Part shown: piece by piece, positions 29,487-39,250 of the stretch
Position numbering within the stretch: position 1 is the stretch's first letter
How the letters are laid out: each line of letters begins with the position of its first letter
Assembly: GCF_002968575.1 (NCBI RefSeq)
Contig: NZ_PVBM01000020.1
Location: 1 to 64,000 of the forward strand
DNA length: 64,000 nt
Source: Neorhizobium huautlense
Lineage (GTDB): Bacteria > Pseudomonadota > Alphaproteobacteria > Rhizobiales > Rhizobiaceae
Reading direction: 5' to 3'
Position numbers and translations under genes: made by a program
The notes under the pieces: generated by a model
Told to the model about the DNA's origin: nothing
Databases searched by the model: none
What the model saw: only the letters and a program-made list of their open reading frames with translations

Positions 29487-29576
29487 ATCGGTGTCCTTGT
29501 TCCGCGGTTCATATAGGACGGAAATACGGCCTCGTCACCTTGCCAAATAGCCAAAGTTCATCGCATTTTGCACGCC

Positions 29577-31685
29577 ATGCGTCCTGCCATCCTCGATCCG
29601 CTCTTCTCACCGGTCGCCTCTCTTGCGGGCGTCGGCCCGAAGCTTGCCGACCTGATCGCCCGCGTGACCGGCCGAGAGGACGCGGACGACTGCCGTGTCG
29701 TCGACCTGCTCTTCCATGCCCCTCATTCCTTGATCGACCGGCGCAATCGGCCAGGGATCGCCCTTGCGCCGCAGGGCGCGATCGTGACGATCGAGGGCCG
29801 TGTCGATCGACACCAGCCGCCGCCAAGGGGTAAACCCAACCTGCCCTACCGCGTCTTTCTGCATGATGATACGGGCGAACTGGCGCTGACATTCTTTCGG
29901 GCCAAGGGCAACTGGCTGGAGAAATCGCTGCCGATCGACGAGACGGTCATGGTGAGCGGCAAGGTCGAGTGGTTCAACGGCCGTCCATCCATGGTGCATC
30001 CGGACTTCATCGTGAAATCTTCGGAAGCGGAGAACCTGCCGCTGGTCGAACCCGTCTACCCGCTGACGGCAGGCCTTTCCCCGAAAATCTTGCGCAAGGC
30101 AATCGATGGTGCGGTCGCGCGCCTGCCGATTCTGCCGGAATGGGCCGATGCCAACCTGACGTTACGTCAGGGCTTTCCTTCCGTTACGGATTCCTTCCAA
30201 AGGCTGCACGATCCGCGCGACGAGACGGATGTCGATGCACAATCGCCCGCCCGCCGGCGGCTTGCCTATGACGAATTCCTGGCGGGTCAGGTGTCGCTTG
30301 CTCTCGTTAGGCAACGCATCCGCAAAGTGCCCGGTCAACCGATTCGCGTGAGGGGTGATCTGGCAGCAGAGATCATAGCCCACCTGCCTTTCTCGCTGAC
30401 CCCGAGCCAGAAGAAGGCGGTCGACGATATTCTGAAGGACATGGCGGGTGAGGACCGCATGCTGAGGCTGCTGCAAGGCGATGTCGGTGCCGGCAAGACG
30501 CTGGTCGCCCTGCTGGCCATGGCGGCTGCCGTCGAGGCCGGCGGCCAGGCGGTTCTGATGGCGCCGACTGAAATCCTCGCGCGCCAGCATTTTTCTACGA
30601 TCTCGAGGCTTGCAGGCGCCGCAGGCGTGACCGTCGAAGTGCTGACGGGTCGAACGAAGGGCCGCGAGCGCGATCAGATCGTCGAACGCATCGCATCCGG
30701 CGAAGCCCAGATCGTCATCGGCACCCATGCCCTCTTCCAAGATGCGATCAATTATCACAATCTGCTCCTGGCCGTTGTAGACGAACAGCATCGGTTCGGT
30801 GTCCACCAACGCCTGCGGCTGACGGCCAAGGGTATCTCGCCGCATATGCTGGTGATGACCGCGACGCCCATCCCGCGCACACTGGTGCTCGCCGCCTTTG
30901 GCGACATGGATGTCTCCAAGCTGACCGAAAAGCCAGCCGGCCGAAAACCTATCCAGACGGTTACCATTCCTACGGAGCGCATCGGGGAGATCGTTTCCCG
31001 CCTTAGAACGGCGATCGCCGACGGAAAGAAAGGCTACTGGATCTGCCCGCTCGTTGAAGAATCGGACATTTCAGACCTGATGTCGGCGGAGGAGCGCTAT
31101 CAGGTGCTGGCGCAGGAACTTGGCCGCGACAATGTCGGTCTGGTGCACGGACGCATGAGCGGACCGGAAAAAGATGCGGTCATGAGTGCCTTCAAGAACG
31201 GCGAACTGCGGTTGCTGGTGGCGACGACGGTGGTGGAAGTCGGCGTCGACGTTCCGGATGCGACTATCATGGTGATCGAGCATGCCGAACGTTTCGGCCT
31301 TGCCCAACTCCACCAGCTTCGCGGCCGGGTCGGACGTGGCGACGAGGCCTCGACCTGCATCCTTCTATACAAGGGTCCCTTAAGCGAGACCGGCCGCGCA
31401 CGGCTGTCGATATTGCGCGACAGCGAGGATGGGTTTCTGATTGCGGAAGAAGATCTGCGCCTGCGTGGTGAGGGAGAGCTTCTCGGGACTCGGCAATCCG
31501 GCACGCCCGGTTTTCGCATTGCGAGCCTCGAAGCGCACGCCGACCTATTGGAGATCGCCCGCAAGGACGCAACCTATCTGCTGGAACGGGACCCGGAGCT
31601 CACCAGCGAGCGTGGGCAGAATATGCGCGTGCTGCTCTACCTCCACCGCCGCGACGAGGCGATCCGCTTCCTGAGAGCCGGATAA
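29577..31685 (+). CDS. recG: ATP-dependent DNA helicase RecG
   Basis: Branch-migration helicase that remodels stalled forks and Holliday junctions. The 702 residues include the N-terminal wedge/OB domain (VDRHQPPPRGKPNLPYRVFLHDDTGELALTFF region near residues 80-110) and an SF2 motor with Walker A GDVGAGKT near 301-308, DEQHRFGVHQR (motif II) and QLRGRVGRG near 585. Its motor closely resembles that of Mfd, encoded divergently just upstream. The ATG at 29577 is preferred over an in-frame TTG three codons earlier. The ribosome site is weak. It ends one base before the stop of the convergent DUF502 gene. Confidence 0.97.
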   Translation: MRPAILDPLFSPVASLAGVGPKLADLIARVTGREDADDCRVVDLLFHAPHSLIDRRNRPGIALAPQGAIVTIEGRVDRHQPPPRGKPNLPYRVFLHDDTGELALTFFRAKGNWLEKSLPIDETVMVSGKVEWFNGRPSMVHPDFIVKSSEAENLPLVEPVYPLTAGLSPKILRKAIDGAVARLPILPEWADANLTLRQGFPSVTDSFQRLHDPRDETDVDAQSPARRRLAYDEFLAGQVSLALVRQRIRKVPGQPIRVRGDLAAEIIAHLPFSLTPSQKKAVDDILKDMAGEDRMLRLLQGDVGAGKTLVALLAMAAAVEAGGQAVLMAPTEILARQHFSTISRLAGAAGVTVEVLTGRTKGRERDQIVERIASGEAQIVIGTHALFQDAINYHNLLLAVVDEQHRFGVHQRLRLTAKGISPHMLVMTATPIPRTLVLAAFGDMDVSKLTEKPAGRKPIQTVTIPTERIGEIVSRLRTAIADGKKGYWICPLVEESDISDLMSAEERYQVLAQELGRDNVGLVHGRMSGPEKDAVMSAFKNGELRLLVATTVVEVGVDVPDATIMVIEHAERFGLAQLHQLRGRVGRGDEASTCILLYKGPLSETGRARLSILRDSEDGFLIAEEDLRLRGEGELLGTRQSGTPGFRIASLEAHADLLEIARKDATYLLERDPELTSERGQNMRVLLYLHRRDEAIRFLRAG

Positions 31686-31686
31686 T

Positions 31687-32382
31687 TTACCCCTGAACGA
31701 CGGGCGGCGGCAAAACCGCGGTCGGCGCTCCGGCACTCGGCCTGTAGTCCGGCGCAATCAGGCCGCCGGAAATCAGCAGCTTGGCTCCCTCTTCCGGCGT
31801 CATGTTCAGCATGATGACCTTGCTTCGCGGGACAAACATCAGAAAGCCCGCTGTCGGCACCGGCGTCGGCGGCAGGAAGACCCCGACCATTTCCTCGCCG
31901 TCCGCATTGAGCTTCGCCGCGATCTCGCCCTGCGCATCCCCGGAAATGAAGACCAGCGCCCACATGCCGGGACTGGGAAACTCGATCAGTCCGCATTTCT
32001 TGAAGGAGGTGGACTGTTCCTTCAGCACGGTCTCCAGGATCTGTTTGACGCTCCTGTAGATGGTGCGGACCAGCGGCATGCGATGCAGGATCGATTCGCC
32101 GAAATTGACGATGGAGCGGCCGATCAGGTTTTTGCCGAGAAAACCGATAATGGTAATCAGGACCACCGCCATCACCAGTCCGGTGCCAGGAATGGTGATG
32201 TTGAAATAGTATTGCGGGTCGTAGCGTTGCGGAATGTAGGGCGTGACCCAGCTATCGGCCCAGTCGATAAAGGCGAAGGTCAGCCAGATGGTAATGGCCA
32301 GAGGCGCGCAGATGATGAGCCCGGTCAGGAAGTTGTTCCGGAGGCGGCCGGCCAGCGATATTCGCTCTGGACTGTCGCTCAT
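31687..32382 (-). CDS. DUF502 membrane protein
   Basis: A 231-residue integral membrane protein of the DUF502 family, with two strong hydrophobic helices (FLTGLIICAPLAITIWLTFAF and LVMAVVLITIIGFLGKNLIG) and a C-terminal soluble domain containing RMPLVRTIYRSVKQILETV and VGVFLPPTPVPTAGFLMFVP. The family occurs in bacteria and plants (LIKE COV), where it affects vascular patterning or trafficking. The bacterial function is not known. AAGGA precedes the ATG at 32382 by eight bases. A GTG six codons upstream is an alternative. It is convergent with recG and downstream of glmS, with a 93-base gap. Confidence 0.87.
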   Translation of the reverse strand: MSDSPERISLAGRLRNNFLTGLIICAPLAITIWLTFAFIDWADSWVTPYIPQRYDPQYYFNITIPGTGLVMAVVLITIIGFLGKNLIGRSIVNFGESILHRMPLVRTIYRSVKQILETVLKEQSTSFKKCGLIEFPSPGMWALVFISGDAQGEIAAKLNADGEEMVGVFLPPTPVPTAGFLMFVPRSKVIMLNMTPEEGAKLLISGGLIAPDYRPSAGAPTAVLPPPVVQG

Positions 32383-32475
32383 TCCGCTTCCTTGAATCAC
32401 CTAAAGCACTGCCGCATTCATTTGAATGCGACAATGCAGGATGCGATGGTGCGATGCAAGGAAAAGCGGCGGATA

Positions 32476-34302
32476 TCACTCGACGGTGACGGATTTCGCG
32501 AGGTTGCGCGGCTGGTCGACGTCGGTCCCCATGAAAACTGCTGTGTGATAGGCCAGCAACTGGATCGGCAGCGAAAAGATCATCGGCGCAATGATCTCAT
32601 CGACATTCGGCAGCGCGATTGTCGCCATGGTCGGCAGTCGCGACGCGGCGGCGCCCTTTTCGTCGGTGATGAAAATGATCTTGCCGCCGCGGGCCGCCAC
32701 TTCCTGCATGTTCGAAACGGTCTTTTCGAAGAACCGGTCATGGGGCGCAATGACGATTACCGGCATGTTCTCGTCGATCAACGCGATCGGCCCATGCTTG
32801 AGCTCGCCGGCAGCATAACCTTCGGCGTGGATATAGGAGATTTCCTTGAGCTTCAGCGCGCCTTCCATGGCGAGCGGAAAGCTCGTGCCGCGACCGAGAT
32901 AAAGCACGTCCTTGAAACGGGAGAGATCGCGCGAAAGAACCTCGATCTGCGGCTGGATCTCGTTCAACACCCGGCTCATGATGCGCGGCATTTCAGCGAG
33001 ATGCTTGACCATCGCCCTTTCGTCGCCGGCCGTCACGGTGCCGCGGGCACGACCGGCGCCAATCGAAAGCGCGGCCAGCACCGCAAGTTGGCAGGTGAAG
33101 GCCTTGGTGGAGGCGACGCCGATTTCCGGGCCTGCCAGGATCGGAAAGATCGCATCCGATTCACGCGCTATGGTCGATTCCCTGACGTTGACGACCGCAC
33201 CGATCTTCAGACCCTGGTCCTTGCAGTACCGAAGCGAGGCAAGCGTGTCCGCCGTCTCGCCGGATTGCGAGATGAAGAGCGCCGCCTGGCTTGGCGACAG
33301 CGGCAGTTCGCGGTAGCGGAATTCGGAGGCGACGTCGATCTCGACCGGCAGGCGCGCATAACGTTCGAACCAGTATTTGCCGACCAGACCGGAGAGATAG
33401 GCCGTGCCGCAGGCGGAAATGGCAAGGCCGGAGACCTTGCCGAAATCAATCGCCGTTTCATTCGACTTCACCGTATAGGAGGCGAAATCGATATAGTGGC
33501 TGAGCGCGTGGGAAATGATCTCGGGCTGCTCGTAGATCTCCTTCTCCATGAAATGGCGATGGTTGCCCTTGTCGACCATGAAGGCGGAAGCTTGCGAAAT
33601 CTGGCTTGGCCGCTTCAGGGGTTTGCCCTCGTAGTCGATGATCTCGACGCCGTTGTGGGTGATGATTGCGCAGTCGCCATCGACAAGATAAGTGATCTCG
33701 TTCGTGAAGGGCGACAGCGCTATGGCATCCGAACCCAAAAACATCTCGCCGCGGCCGTGGCCGATGGCGAGCGGCGGTCCGAAGCGGGCTGCCATGATCG
33801 TGGCCGGGTCGTCCTCGAAAATCACCACCAGCGCATAGGCGCCGGAAACGCGGTTCAGCATCGCGAGCATGGCCTCGCGGTGATCGAGCCCCTGGCGGAC
33901 ATATTTCGCCAGAAGATGGGCAACGACTTCGGTATCCGTCTGGCTCTGGAAAACCGCGCCTTCAGCCAGCAGTTCATCCTTCAGCTCGGAAAAATTCTCG
34001 ATAATTCCGTTATGGACGACGGCGACGCCTTCGACGAAATGCGGGTGGGCGTTGGTCTCGTTCGGCACGCCGTGGGTCGCCCAACGGGTATGGGCAATGC
34101 CTATGGTGCCCGGCAGAGGCTCCGCATCAAGCTTCTTTTCGAGGTTGAAGAGCTTTCCTTCGGCGCGACGGCGGTCCATTTTTCCGTCGTGGATGGTCGC
34201 GACGCCGGCGGAATCATAACCGCGATATTCGAGCCGCCGCAGCGCATCGACCAGGCGCGCCGCCACCGGTTCTTTTCCGACGATCCCGACAATCCCGCAC
34301 AT
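32476..34302 (-). CDS. glmS: Glutamine--fructose-6-phosphate aminotransferase (isomerizing)
   Basis: First step of the hexosamine pathway: glutamine plus fructose-6-phosphate to glucosamine-6-phosphate for peptidoglycan and lipopolysaccharide. The 608 residues start MCGIVGIVG, placing the catalytic cysteine at position 2. The glutaminase domain shows TRWATHG and GVVHNGIIEN-type segments (here VAVVHNGIIENFSEL), and two SIS domains follow (SACGTAYLSG, SQSGETADTLASL). The C-terminus DQPRNLAKSVTVE is canonical. It is downstream of glmU by about 120 bases on the same strand, so two enzymes of UDP-N-acetylglucosamine synthesis are adjacent. Confidence 0.98.
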   Translation of the reverse strand: MCGIVGIVGKEPVAARLVDALRRLEYRGYDSAGVATIHDGKMDRRRAEGKLFNLEKKLDAEPLPGTIGIAHTRWATHGVPNETNAHPHFVEGVAVVHNGIIENFSELKDELLAEGAVFQSQTDTEVVAHLLAKYVRQGLDHREAMLAMLNRVSGAYALVVIFEDDPATIMAARFGPPLAIGHGRGEMFLGSDAIALSPFTNEITYLVDGDCAIITHNGVEIIDYEGKPLKRPSQISQASAFMVDKGNHRHFMEKEIYEQPEIISHALSHYIDFASYTVKSNETAIDFGKVSGLAISACGTAYLSGLVGKYWFERYARLPVEIDVASEFRYRELPLSPSQAALFISQSGETADTLASLRYCKDQGLKIGAVVNVRESTIARESDAIFPILAGPEIGVASTKAFTCQLAVLAALSIGAGRARGTVTAGDERAMVKHLAEMPRIMSRVLNEIQPQIEVLSRDLSRFKDVLYLGRGTSFPLAMEGALKLKEISYIHAEGYAAGELKHGPIALIDENMPVIVIAPHDRFFEKTVSNMQEVAARGGKIIFITDEKGAAASRLPTMATIALPNVDEIIAPMIFSLPIQLLAYHTAVFMGTDVDQPRNLAKSVTVE

Positions 34303-34424
34303 AAACCACCCTCTTCGTTTCGTTGGAACCCGCGCAGTCCTAGCCGATTGCCGGCCCGACGCAATCGGCCCGGCGGTCACTTTCGATGTCGGAAAGTAAT
34401 GCTCGGCAGTTAAGGCGCAATTGT

Positions 34425-35786
34425 TTATTTTGTTGCTTTTTTAGCGGCCTTGAACGCAAGGGCGCGTTCGCGGATCACTTTGGCACGCTCGAGCTTTACT
34501 TCCTGGCGTGCCCGACCGAAAGCCAATGCGTCCGCCGGCACATTCTCGGTAATGACGCTGCCGGAGGCGACGTAAGCGCCGTCACCGATCGACACCGGTG
34601 CGACGAGGGCCGAATTCGAGCCAATAAAGGTGTTCGCGCCGATGCGCGTTTCGTGCTTGTTCACGCCGTCGTAGTTGCAGGTGATGGTTCCTGCGCCGAT
34701 ATTCGCATGCGCGCCGATCACGGCATCGCCGATATAGGTCAGGTGATTGACCTTGGCCCCCTCGCCGATTTTACCGTTCTTGACCTCGCAGAAATTGCCG
34801 ACCTTGGCGCCTGCCGAAAGATCTGCTCCGGGGCGCAGACGGGCAAACGGCCCGACCGTCGCCCCGGCACTGACATGCGCGCCTTCAAGATGCGAGAAGG
34901 CATGAATCACCGCGCCCGTTTCCACAGCCACCCCCGGCCCGAACACGACGTTCGGCTCGATCAGCGCGTCCTGGCCGATCTTGGTGTCGTAGGAGAGGAA
35001 GACCGTCTCCGGCGCGATCATGGTGACGCCCGAGACCATCAGTTCGTGACGACGGCGCTCCTGCCAGAGCTTTTCCAGAAAGGCGAGTTCGGCGCGGTTG
35101 TTGCAGCCGGCAACTTCCGTTTCCGGAGCATCGACGGCCACGACCCTGCCCCCGGCGGCACGGGCGATTTCCACGATATCAGTAAGGTAATACTCACCCT
35201 TTGCGTTGTGGTTGTTGATCTTTTCGAGAAACGACAATGCCTTCCGGCCGTCGATCGCCATCAACCCGCTATTGCACCAGGTGATCTTCCGCTCTTCCTC
35301 GGTGGCGTCCTTCTCTTCGCGGATCGCGATCAGCTCGTCATTTTCCACCAGGAGGCGACCGTAGCCGGTCGGCTTCTCGGTGCGGAATCCGATGACCACG
35401 ACATCGGCACCTTGCGCCAACTTTTCGCGCGCCGCAGCAAAGGGCGCTGATGTCACGAGGGGAACATCACCATAGGCAATCAGAACATCATCATAGCTGC
35501 GGGCAATCGCCTGCTTTGCCATCAGCACTGCATGGCCCGTTCCAAGACGCTCGGTCTGAAGGAATGTCTCGACGGAAACGCCTTCCACCGCGCCGGCCCT
35601 GGCGACGGCCTCCGCGTCGCGCCCGACGACCAGCGCGGCCTCGGAAACGCCGGTCGATGCGATCGCCGCCATCACATGCGCGATCATCGGCCGGCCGGCG
35701 ACCGGGTGCAGCACTTTCGACATCGACGATTTCATCCGCGTGCTATCGCCAGCGGCGAGGATGACGGCAAGGCAAGAACGGCTCAT
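34425..35786 (-). CDS. glmU: Bifunctional N-acetylglucosamine-1-phosphate uridyltransferase / glucosamine-1-phosphate acetyltransferase
   Basis: Carries out the last two steps to UDP-N-acetylglucosamine. The 453 residues show the N-terminal nucleotidyltransferase ([26 protein letters not shown], with [13 protein letters not shown] near 75) and the C-terminal left-handed beta-helix with hexapeptide repeats ([25 protein letters not shown]). In the usual signature the segment reads S-x-x-P-K-V-L-H. Here the proline is serine, a mild change. AAGGAG lies eight bases before the ATG at 35786. It precedes glmS on the same strand. Confidence 0.97.
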   Translation of the reverse strand: MSRSCLAVILAAGDSTRMKSSMSKVLHPVAGRPMIAHVMAAIASTGVSEAALVVGRDAEAVARAGAVEGVSVETFLQTERLGTGHAVLMAKQAIARSYDDVLIAYGDVPLVTSAPFAAAREKLAQGADVVVIGFRTEKPTGYGRLLVENDELIAIREEKDATEEERKITWCNSGLMAIDGRKALSFLEKINNHNAKGEYYLTDIVEIARAAGGRVVAVDAPETEVAGCNNRAELAFLEKLWQERRRHELMVSGVTMIAPETVFLSYDTKIGQDALIEPNVVFGPGVAVETGAVIHAFSHLEGAHVSAGATVGPFARLRPGADLSAGAKVGNFCEVKNGKIGEGAKVNHLTYIGDAVIGAHANIGAGTITCNYDGVNKHETRIGANTFIGSNSALVAPVSIGDGAYVASGSVITENVPADALAFGRARQEVKLERAKVIRERALAFKAAKKATK

Positions 35787-35997
35787 CGGGAATCTCCTTC
35801 CATGCGATTGCACGGGCTTTTAGCAGCAAGATTGTTGAAGCGCGATAAACGGCTTGTGTGCGGCCGCAACAAAAAGGGCCGGCTCGCGGCCTGTGTCGAA
35901 CGTCCGGGCTACGGATTAACCGGGGCTTTTCGGGATATTCGGTGGTCCCACGCCGGCTTGTCTCTTGCTGAGGCAACATTCGCCTGCCCGTCTCAGA

Positions 35998-36408
35998 TCA
36001 AGCCAATTCGCCCTCGTCATATTTTGCGCGGGCGGCCTTGACCGACGAGTGATTCTCTTCGGCCCATCGCAGAACTTTGGAGAGCGGTTCGAAGAGCGAG
36101 CGTCCAAGCTCCGTCATCCGATATTCGACGCTTGGTGGTTTTGTCGGGAAGACTTCCCGTTCGATATAACCGTCCCGTTGCAGATCGCGCAGCGTCTGGG
36201 TGAGCATGCGCTGGGAAATATCCGGCACCAGCCGCCGTAACTCCCCGAACCGATAGGGCCGACGCGACAGCGCTTCCAGCAGCAACGTCGACCATTTGCC
36301 GGCGATGCGGTCGATCACGTCGCGCACCGGACAATTTCCTGCATCCCACCCGGACATATCGCATTCCTGACCGTCGAGGACACGCTTATGCGCCGCCTTG
36401 AACACCAT
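35998..36408 (-). CDS. HxlR-family winged-helix regulator
   Basis: A 136-residue MarR-like repressor of the HxlR type. The signature starts NCPVRDVIDRIAGKWSTLLLEAL, followed by RFGELRRLVPDISQRMLTQTLRDLQRDGYIER (the winged helix) and VEYRMTELG. The cysteine of CPV aligns with the redox-sensing cysteine of YodB/QorR-type members, and more cysteine lies just upstream. It is divergent from a QorB-like reductase gene, the usual regulator-target pair. A GTCTC-N5-GAGAC palindrome lies between them. AAGGGA precedes the ATG at 36408 by nine bases. The open frame continues upstream to 36471. Confidence 0.88.
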   Translation of the reverse strand: MVFKAAHKRVLDGQECDMSGWDAGNCPVRDVIDRIAGKWSTLLLEALSRRPYRFGELRRLVPDISQRMLTQTLRDLQRDGYIEREVFPTKPPSVEYRMTELGRSLFEPLSKVLRWAEENHSSVKAARAKYDEGELA

Positions 36409-36488
36409 GACGGTGGTTCCCTTCAGATAACCATCTCCCCCAAAACTGCCTTCTTTACAGTCAGTCGTCAATTCCTATTTTAGCGCTA

Positions 36489-36503
36489 GTCTCTTTTTGA
36501 GAC
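36489..36503. promoter_or_regulatory. Candidate HxlR operator
   Basis: GTCTC-TTTTT-GAGAC is a perfect 5-bp inverted repeat around an AT spacer, centred 65 bases before the reductase ATG and 88 bases before the regulator ATG. Size, symmetry and place suit a winged-helix dimer site controlling both divergent genes. No binding data exist here, so it is a prediction. Confidence 0.5.
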
Positions 36504-36560
36504 CAACATTTACACCCGCGCTGGAGCGCCGGTTTCATCGATAGAAGGATAAGATTTGAG

Positions 36561-37445
36561 ATGACCAGACTTCTCGTCACCGGCGCCGCCGGACAACTCG
36601 GTCGCGCCGTCCTGCGTCACCTGACGCAGACCTTCAAAGTCGCGCCTGGCGATATCGTCGCGGCAAGCCGCGATCCTCAAAAACTGGCCGGGCTTGCAGC
36701 CGAGGGAATTGAAACCCGCGCTGCCGACTTCGACGATGAGGCAGGTCTGGTAAAGGCCTTCACGGGCATCGACCGCGTGCTGATCATCTCGACGGACGAA
36801 CTCGCTGTCCCGGGAAAGCGACTCAACCAGCACAGGAACGCCGTCGCTGCTGCAGCCAAGGCCGGCGTGAAGCACATCGTCTACACCTCAATGCCCAACC
36901 CGGACAAATCGCTTGTCACCTTCGCTCCGGATCACCTCGGGACCGAAGAGGCGATAAAGGCGAGCGGTGTCGCCTACACCATCCTGCGCAATTCCTGGTA
37001 TAGCGACAACTATCTCATGTCGATGCCGCACAATCTGCAGGTCGGACGGTGGTATACGGCCATGGGCGCCGGCAAGGTGGCAAACATCAGCCGCGACGAT
37101 TGCGCGCGCGCTGCAGCCGCTGCGCTCGCCAATCCGCCCGCCGGCAATCAGACGCTGACGCTTACCGGTCCCGAATCGCTGTCGGCCGAAGACATCGCGG
37201 CACGCGTTTCAAAGGCTGCCGGAAAGCCACTTGAGGTCGTTCACGTCACGGATGAGCAACTCTCTCACGGTCTTGCCGGCGCTGGACTTCCGCCCTTTGT
37301 CGTAGAAATGCTGGTTTCGGCGGACGCCAACATTCGCGCCGGCAATTTCGACCTGCTGACGGACGCTTTCGAAAAGCTGACGGGAGCCGCGCCGCAACCG
37401 CTTGACACTTATCTGGAAACGCAGAAAGCAGCACTCTCCGGTTAA
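36561..37445 (+). CDS. NmrA/SDR-family NAD(P)H:quinone oxidoreductase (QorB-like)
   Basis: A 294-residue Rossmann-fold protein starting LLVTGAAGQLGRAVLRHL, the G-x-x-G-x-x-G dinucleotide motif at about residues 7-12. The body follows Escherichia coli QorB (YtfG) closely in order: ASRDPQKLAGLAAEGIETRAADFDD, VLIISTDE, QHRNAVAAAAKAGVKHIVYTS, ILRNSWYSDNYL. That protein reduces quinones with NADPH. It is divergent from the HxlR regulator, the same pairing as QorR and its target elsewhere. A role in quinone or electrophile detoxification is inferred from both facts. Confidence 0.88.
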   Translation: MTRLLVTGAAGQLGRAVLRHLTQTFKVAPGDIVAASRDPQKLAGLAAEGIETRAADFDDEAGLVKAFTGIDRVLIISTDELAVPGKRLNQHRNAVAAAAKAGVKHIVYTSMPNPDKSLVTFAPDHLGTEEAIKASGVAYTILRNSWYSDNYLMSMPHNLQVGRWYTAMGAGKVANISRDDCARAAAAALANPPAGNQTLTLTGPESLSAEDIAARVSKAAGKPLEVVHVTDEQLSHGLAGAGLPPFVVEMLVSADANIRAGNFDLLTDAFEKLTGAAPQPLDTYLETQKAALSG

Positions 37446-37526
37446 TTCGGACGCGAAGGATTGCAAATCTCCAAAATCCGCGATAATTAGATAGAGTTGC
37501 TAAATTCCATCTGATTTGGAGAAAAA

Positions 37527-38243
37527 ATGCGCGCTATTGGCTTGATTGGTGGGATGAGCTTCGAGAGCACCGCGGTCTATTACCGGCTCATCAACGAGAT
37601 GGTCCGCGACCGCCTCGGCGGTCTGGCCTCCGCCAACGTTTTCCTCCATTCGGTCAATTTTTCCGAAGTCGTCGACATGCAGAAAGCCGGCCGCTGGGAT
37701 CTGGCGGCCGAGCATCTCGCAAACAGCGCAAGCAGCCTCCAGAGCGCTGGCGCCGAATGCGTCCTGATCTGCACCAATACCATGCACCTCGTCGCGCCAG
37801 AGGTCCAGGCAGCAGTTGACGTACCCGTCATCCATATCATCGACGAAACGGCCAAAGCGCTGAAATCGCTGGGCCTGTCGCGTCCGCTTCTGCTCGCGAC
37901 CCGATACACCATGGAACATGGATTCTACGGAGAGCGCATGAAATCGCTCGGCATCAACGTCATGGTTCCGGACGCCGATGACCGCATGGATATCCATAAC
38001 ATCATCTTTAATGAACTGTGCGCCGGGACCGTTGCCGAGGCGTCCCGCCACCGCGCGATTGCCATGATCGAAAAGGCAAAGGCCGAGGGCGCCGACAGCA
38101 TCATCCTAGGCTGTACTGAAATCTGCCTCCTTCTCGATCCGGAAAACCTGCCGCTTCCGGGCGTTGATTCCACAACAGTCCACGCAAAAGTTGCCGTGGA
38201 TTTCGCTCTCGGCGACGCGACAGCAAGTCAGGCCGCAGCTTAA
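37527..38243 (+). CDS. Aspartate/glutamate racemase family protein (YgeA-like)
   Basis: A 238-residue PLP-independent racemase. The two catalytic cysteines are in CTNTMH (Cys82) and GCTEIC (Cys196), the pair that removes and returns the alpha proton from opposite faces. The N-terminus MRAIGLIGGMSFESTAVYYRLINE is typical. The CTNTMH form resembles the broad-specificity amino-acid racemase YgeA rather than strict aspartate racemase, so the substrate is open. GGAG lies five bases before the ATG. It precedes a MarR-GNAT fusion gene by 59 bases on the same strand, with a palindromic operator-like site between. Confidence 0.9.
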   Translation: MRAIGLIGGMSFESTAVYYRLINEMVRDRLGGLASANVFLHSVNFSEVVDMQKAGRWDLAAEHLANSASSLQSAGAECVLICTNTMHLVAPEVQAAVDVPVIHIIDETAKALKSLGLSRPLLLATRYTMEHGFYGERMKSLGINVMVPDADDRMDIHNIIFNELCAGTVAEASRHRAIAMIEKAKAEGADSIILGCTEICLLLDPENLPLPGVDSTTVHAKVAVDFALGDATASQAAA

Positions 38244-38247
38244 TTAG

Positions 38248-38260
38248 TTGACTCAGTCAA
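38248..38260. promoter_or_regulatory. Candidate MarR operator
   Basis: TTGACTCAGTCAA is a perfect 6-bp inverted repeat about a central C, sitting 43 bases before the MarR-GNAT start within AT-rich sequence. The form resembles MarR-family sites, and its place suits autoregulation. It begins five bases after the racemase stop. Confidence 0.6.
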
Positions 38261-38302
38261 ATATTTGGTGGAGAAAAAATCTCTTGATCTGAGGTTTTTG
38301 CC

Positions 38303-39250
38303 ATGACTGACCTTGCCTTCCTGGACACCGTTCGCGCCTTCAACCGATTTTACACGAACAAACTCGGCTTGCTCGCGAAGGGCTATCTCGAGTCTCCTTA
38401 CACACTGACGGAAGCGCGCATCCTTTACGAGATGGGGTCGCGCAAGCGCGTGTCCGCCACGGAACTCAACCATGATCTCGGCCTCGATCCCGCTTATCTC
38501 AGCCGGGTGCTGAAAAAGTTTCGAGAGAAGGGCTTTGTCGACAGCCAGCCCGATCCTTCAGACAAGCGAAGCCAGGTATTGGCTATCACGGCGAAGGGAC
38601 GAGCCGAATACGAAATGCTCGGCGAGCGTTCGCGTCGGCAGATCGAAAACGATCTTGGCAATGTGGACGAGACCGACCGCGAAAAGCTGATCGACTCCAT
38701 GCAGGCGATCCGTACGATCCTCGACCCCCAATCGACGATGCCCTCGCCGCCTGTGGTCATTCGGTCCCACCGGGTCGGCGATATAGGATGGCTCATTGAA
38801 GCCCAGGCGACCGCCTATGCCCGCGAATACGGCTGGAACGAAAAGTTCGAAGGACTGATCGCGGAAGTGGCCGGCAAGTTCATCGCCAATTTCAATCCGG
38901 AGCGCGAGCGCTGCTGGATCGCGGAACGCAACGGCCGCAGAGTTGGCTCGGTGCTGGTGGCCGATGGTGGCGACGGCGTCGCAAAACTACGCCTCCTCTA
39001 CCTCGATCCGGCTGCCCGTGGCCTCGGCCTCGGCCGCACACTGGTGGATCAATGCATCAAATTCTCAACCTTGGCCGGCTACGGAAAACTGTCCCTCTGG
39101 ACTAACGACGTGCTGTCGGCCGCCATCCACATCTATGAGAAGACAGGCTTCAAACTTGTCTCCGAGGAGAGGCATGCGATGTTCGGGCCGGAATGCACCG
39201 GTCAGACCTGGGAGCTTGAGCTCGGCGAGGCAAAACTCTCGGCTGCTTAG
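38303..39250 (+). CDS. MarR transcriptional regulator fused to GNAT acetyltransferase
   Basis: A 315-residue two-domain protein. The N-terminal 145 residues form a MarR winged helix ([16 protein letters not shown], then [35 protein letters not shown], the recognition helix and wing). The C-terminal 150 residues are a GNAT acetyltransferase ([24 protein letters not shown], with the acetyl-CoA loop, and [14 protein letters not shown] [13 protein letters not shown]). Such fusions are widespread, with the acetyltransferase substrate seldom known, so ligand control of an enzyme-regulator is inference. A TTGACTCAGTCAA palindrome upstream suggests autoregulation. It converges on pdxJ with a 4-base overlap of the stop regions. 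Confidence 0.92.
   Translation: MTDLAFLDTVRAFNRFYTNKLGLLAKGYLESPYTLTEARILYEMGSRKRVSATELNHDLGLDPAYLSRVLKKFREKGFVDSQPDPSDKRSQVLAITAKGRAEYEMLGERSRRQIENDLGNVDETDREKLIDSMQAIRTILDPQSTMPSPPVVIRSHRVGDIGWLIEAQATAYAREYGWNEKFEGLIAEVAGKFIANFNPERERCWIAERNGRRVGSVLVADGGDGVAKLRLLYLDPAARGLGLGRTLVDQCIKFSTLAGYGKLSLWTNDVLSAAIHIYEKTGFKLVSEERHAMFGPECTGQTWELELGEAKLSAA

Noticed and set aside
29495-29520. GTTC-CGCG-GTTC between sdhE and recG as a LexA box
   Set aside because: Spacer is 4 bases and not the 7 required by the alphaproteobacterial LexA operator.
32083-34413. Plus-strand open frame of 776 codons opposite glmS and the DUF502 gene
   Set aside because: It spans two real genes on the other strand, has His/Arg-rich random-looking translation and no ribosome site at its start.
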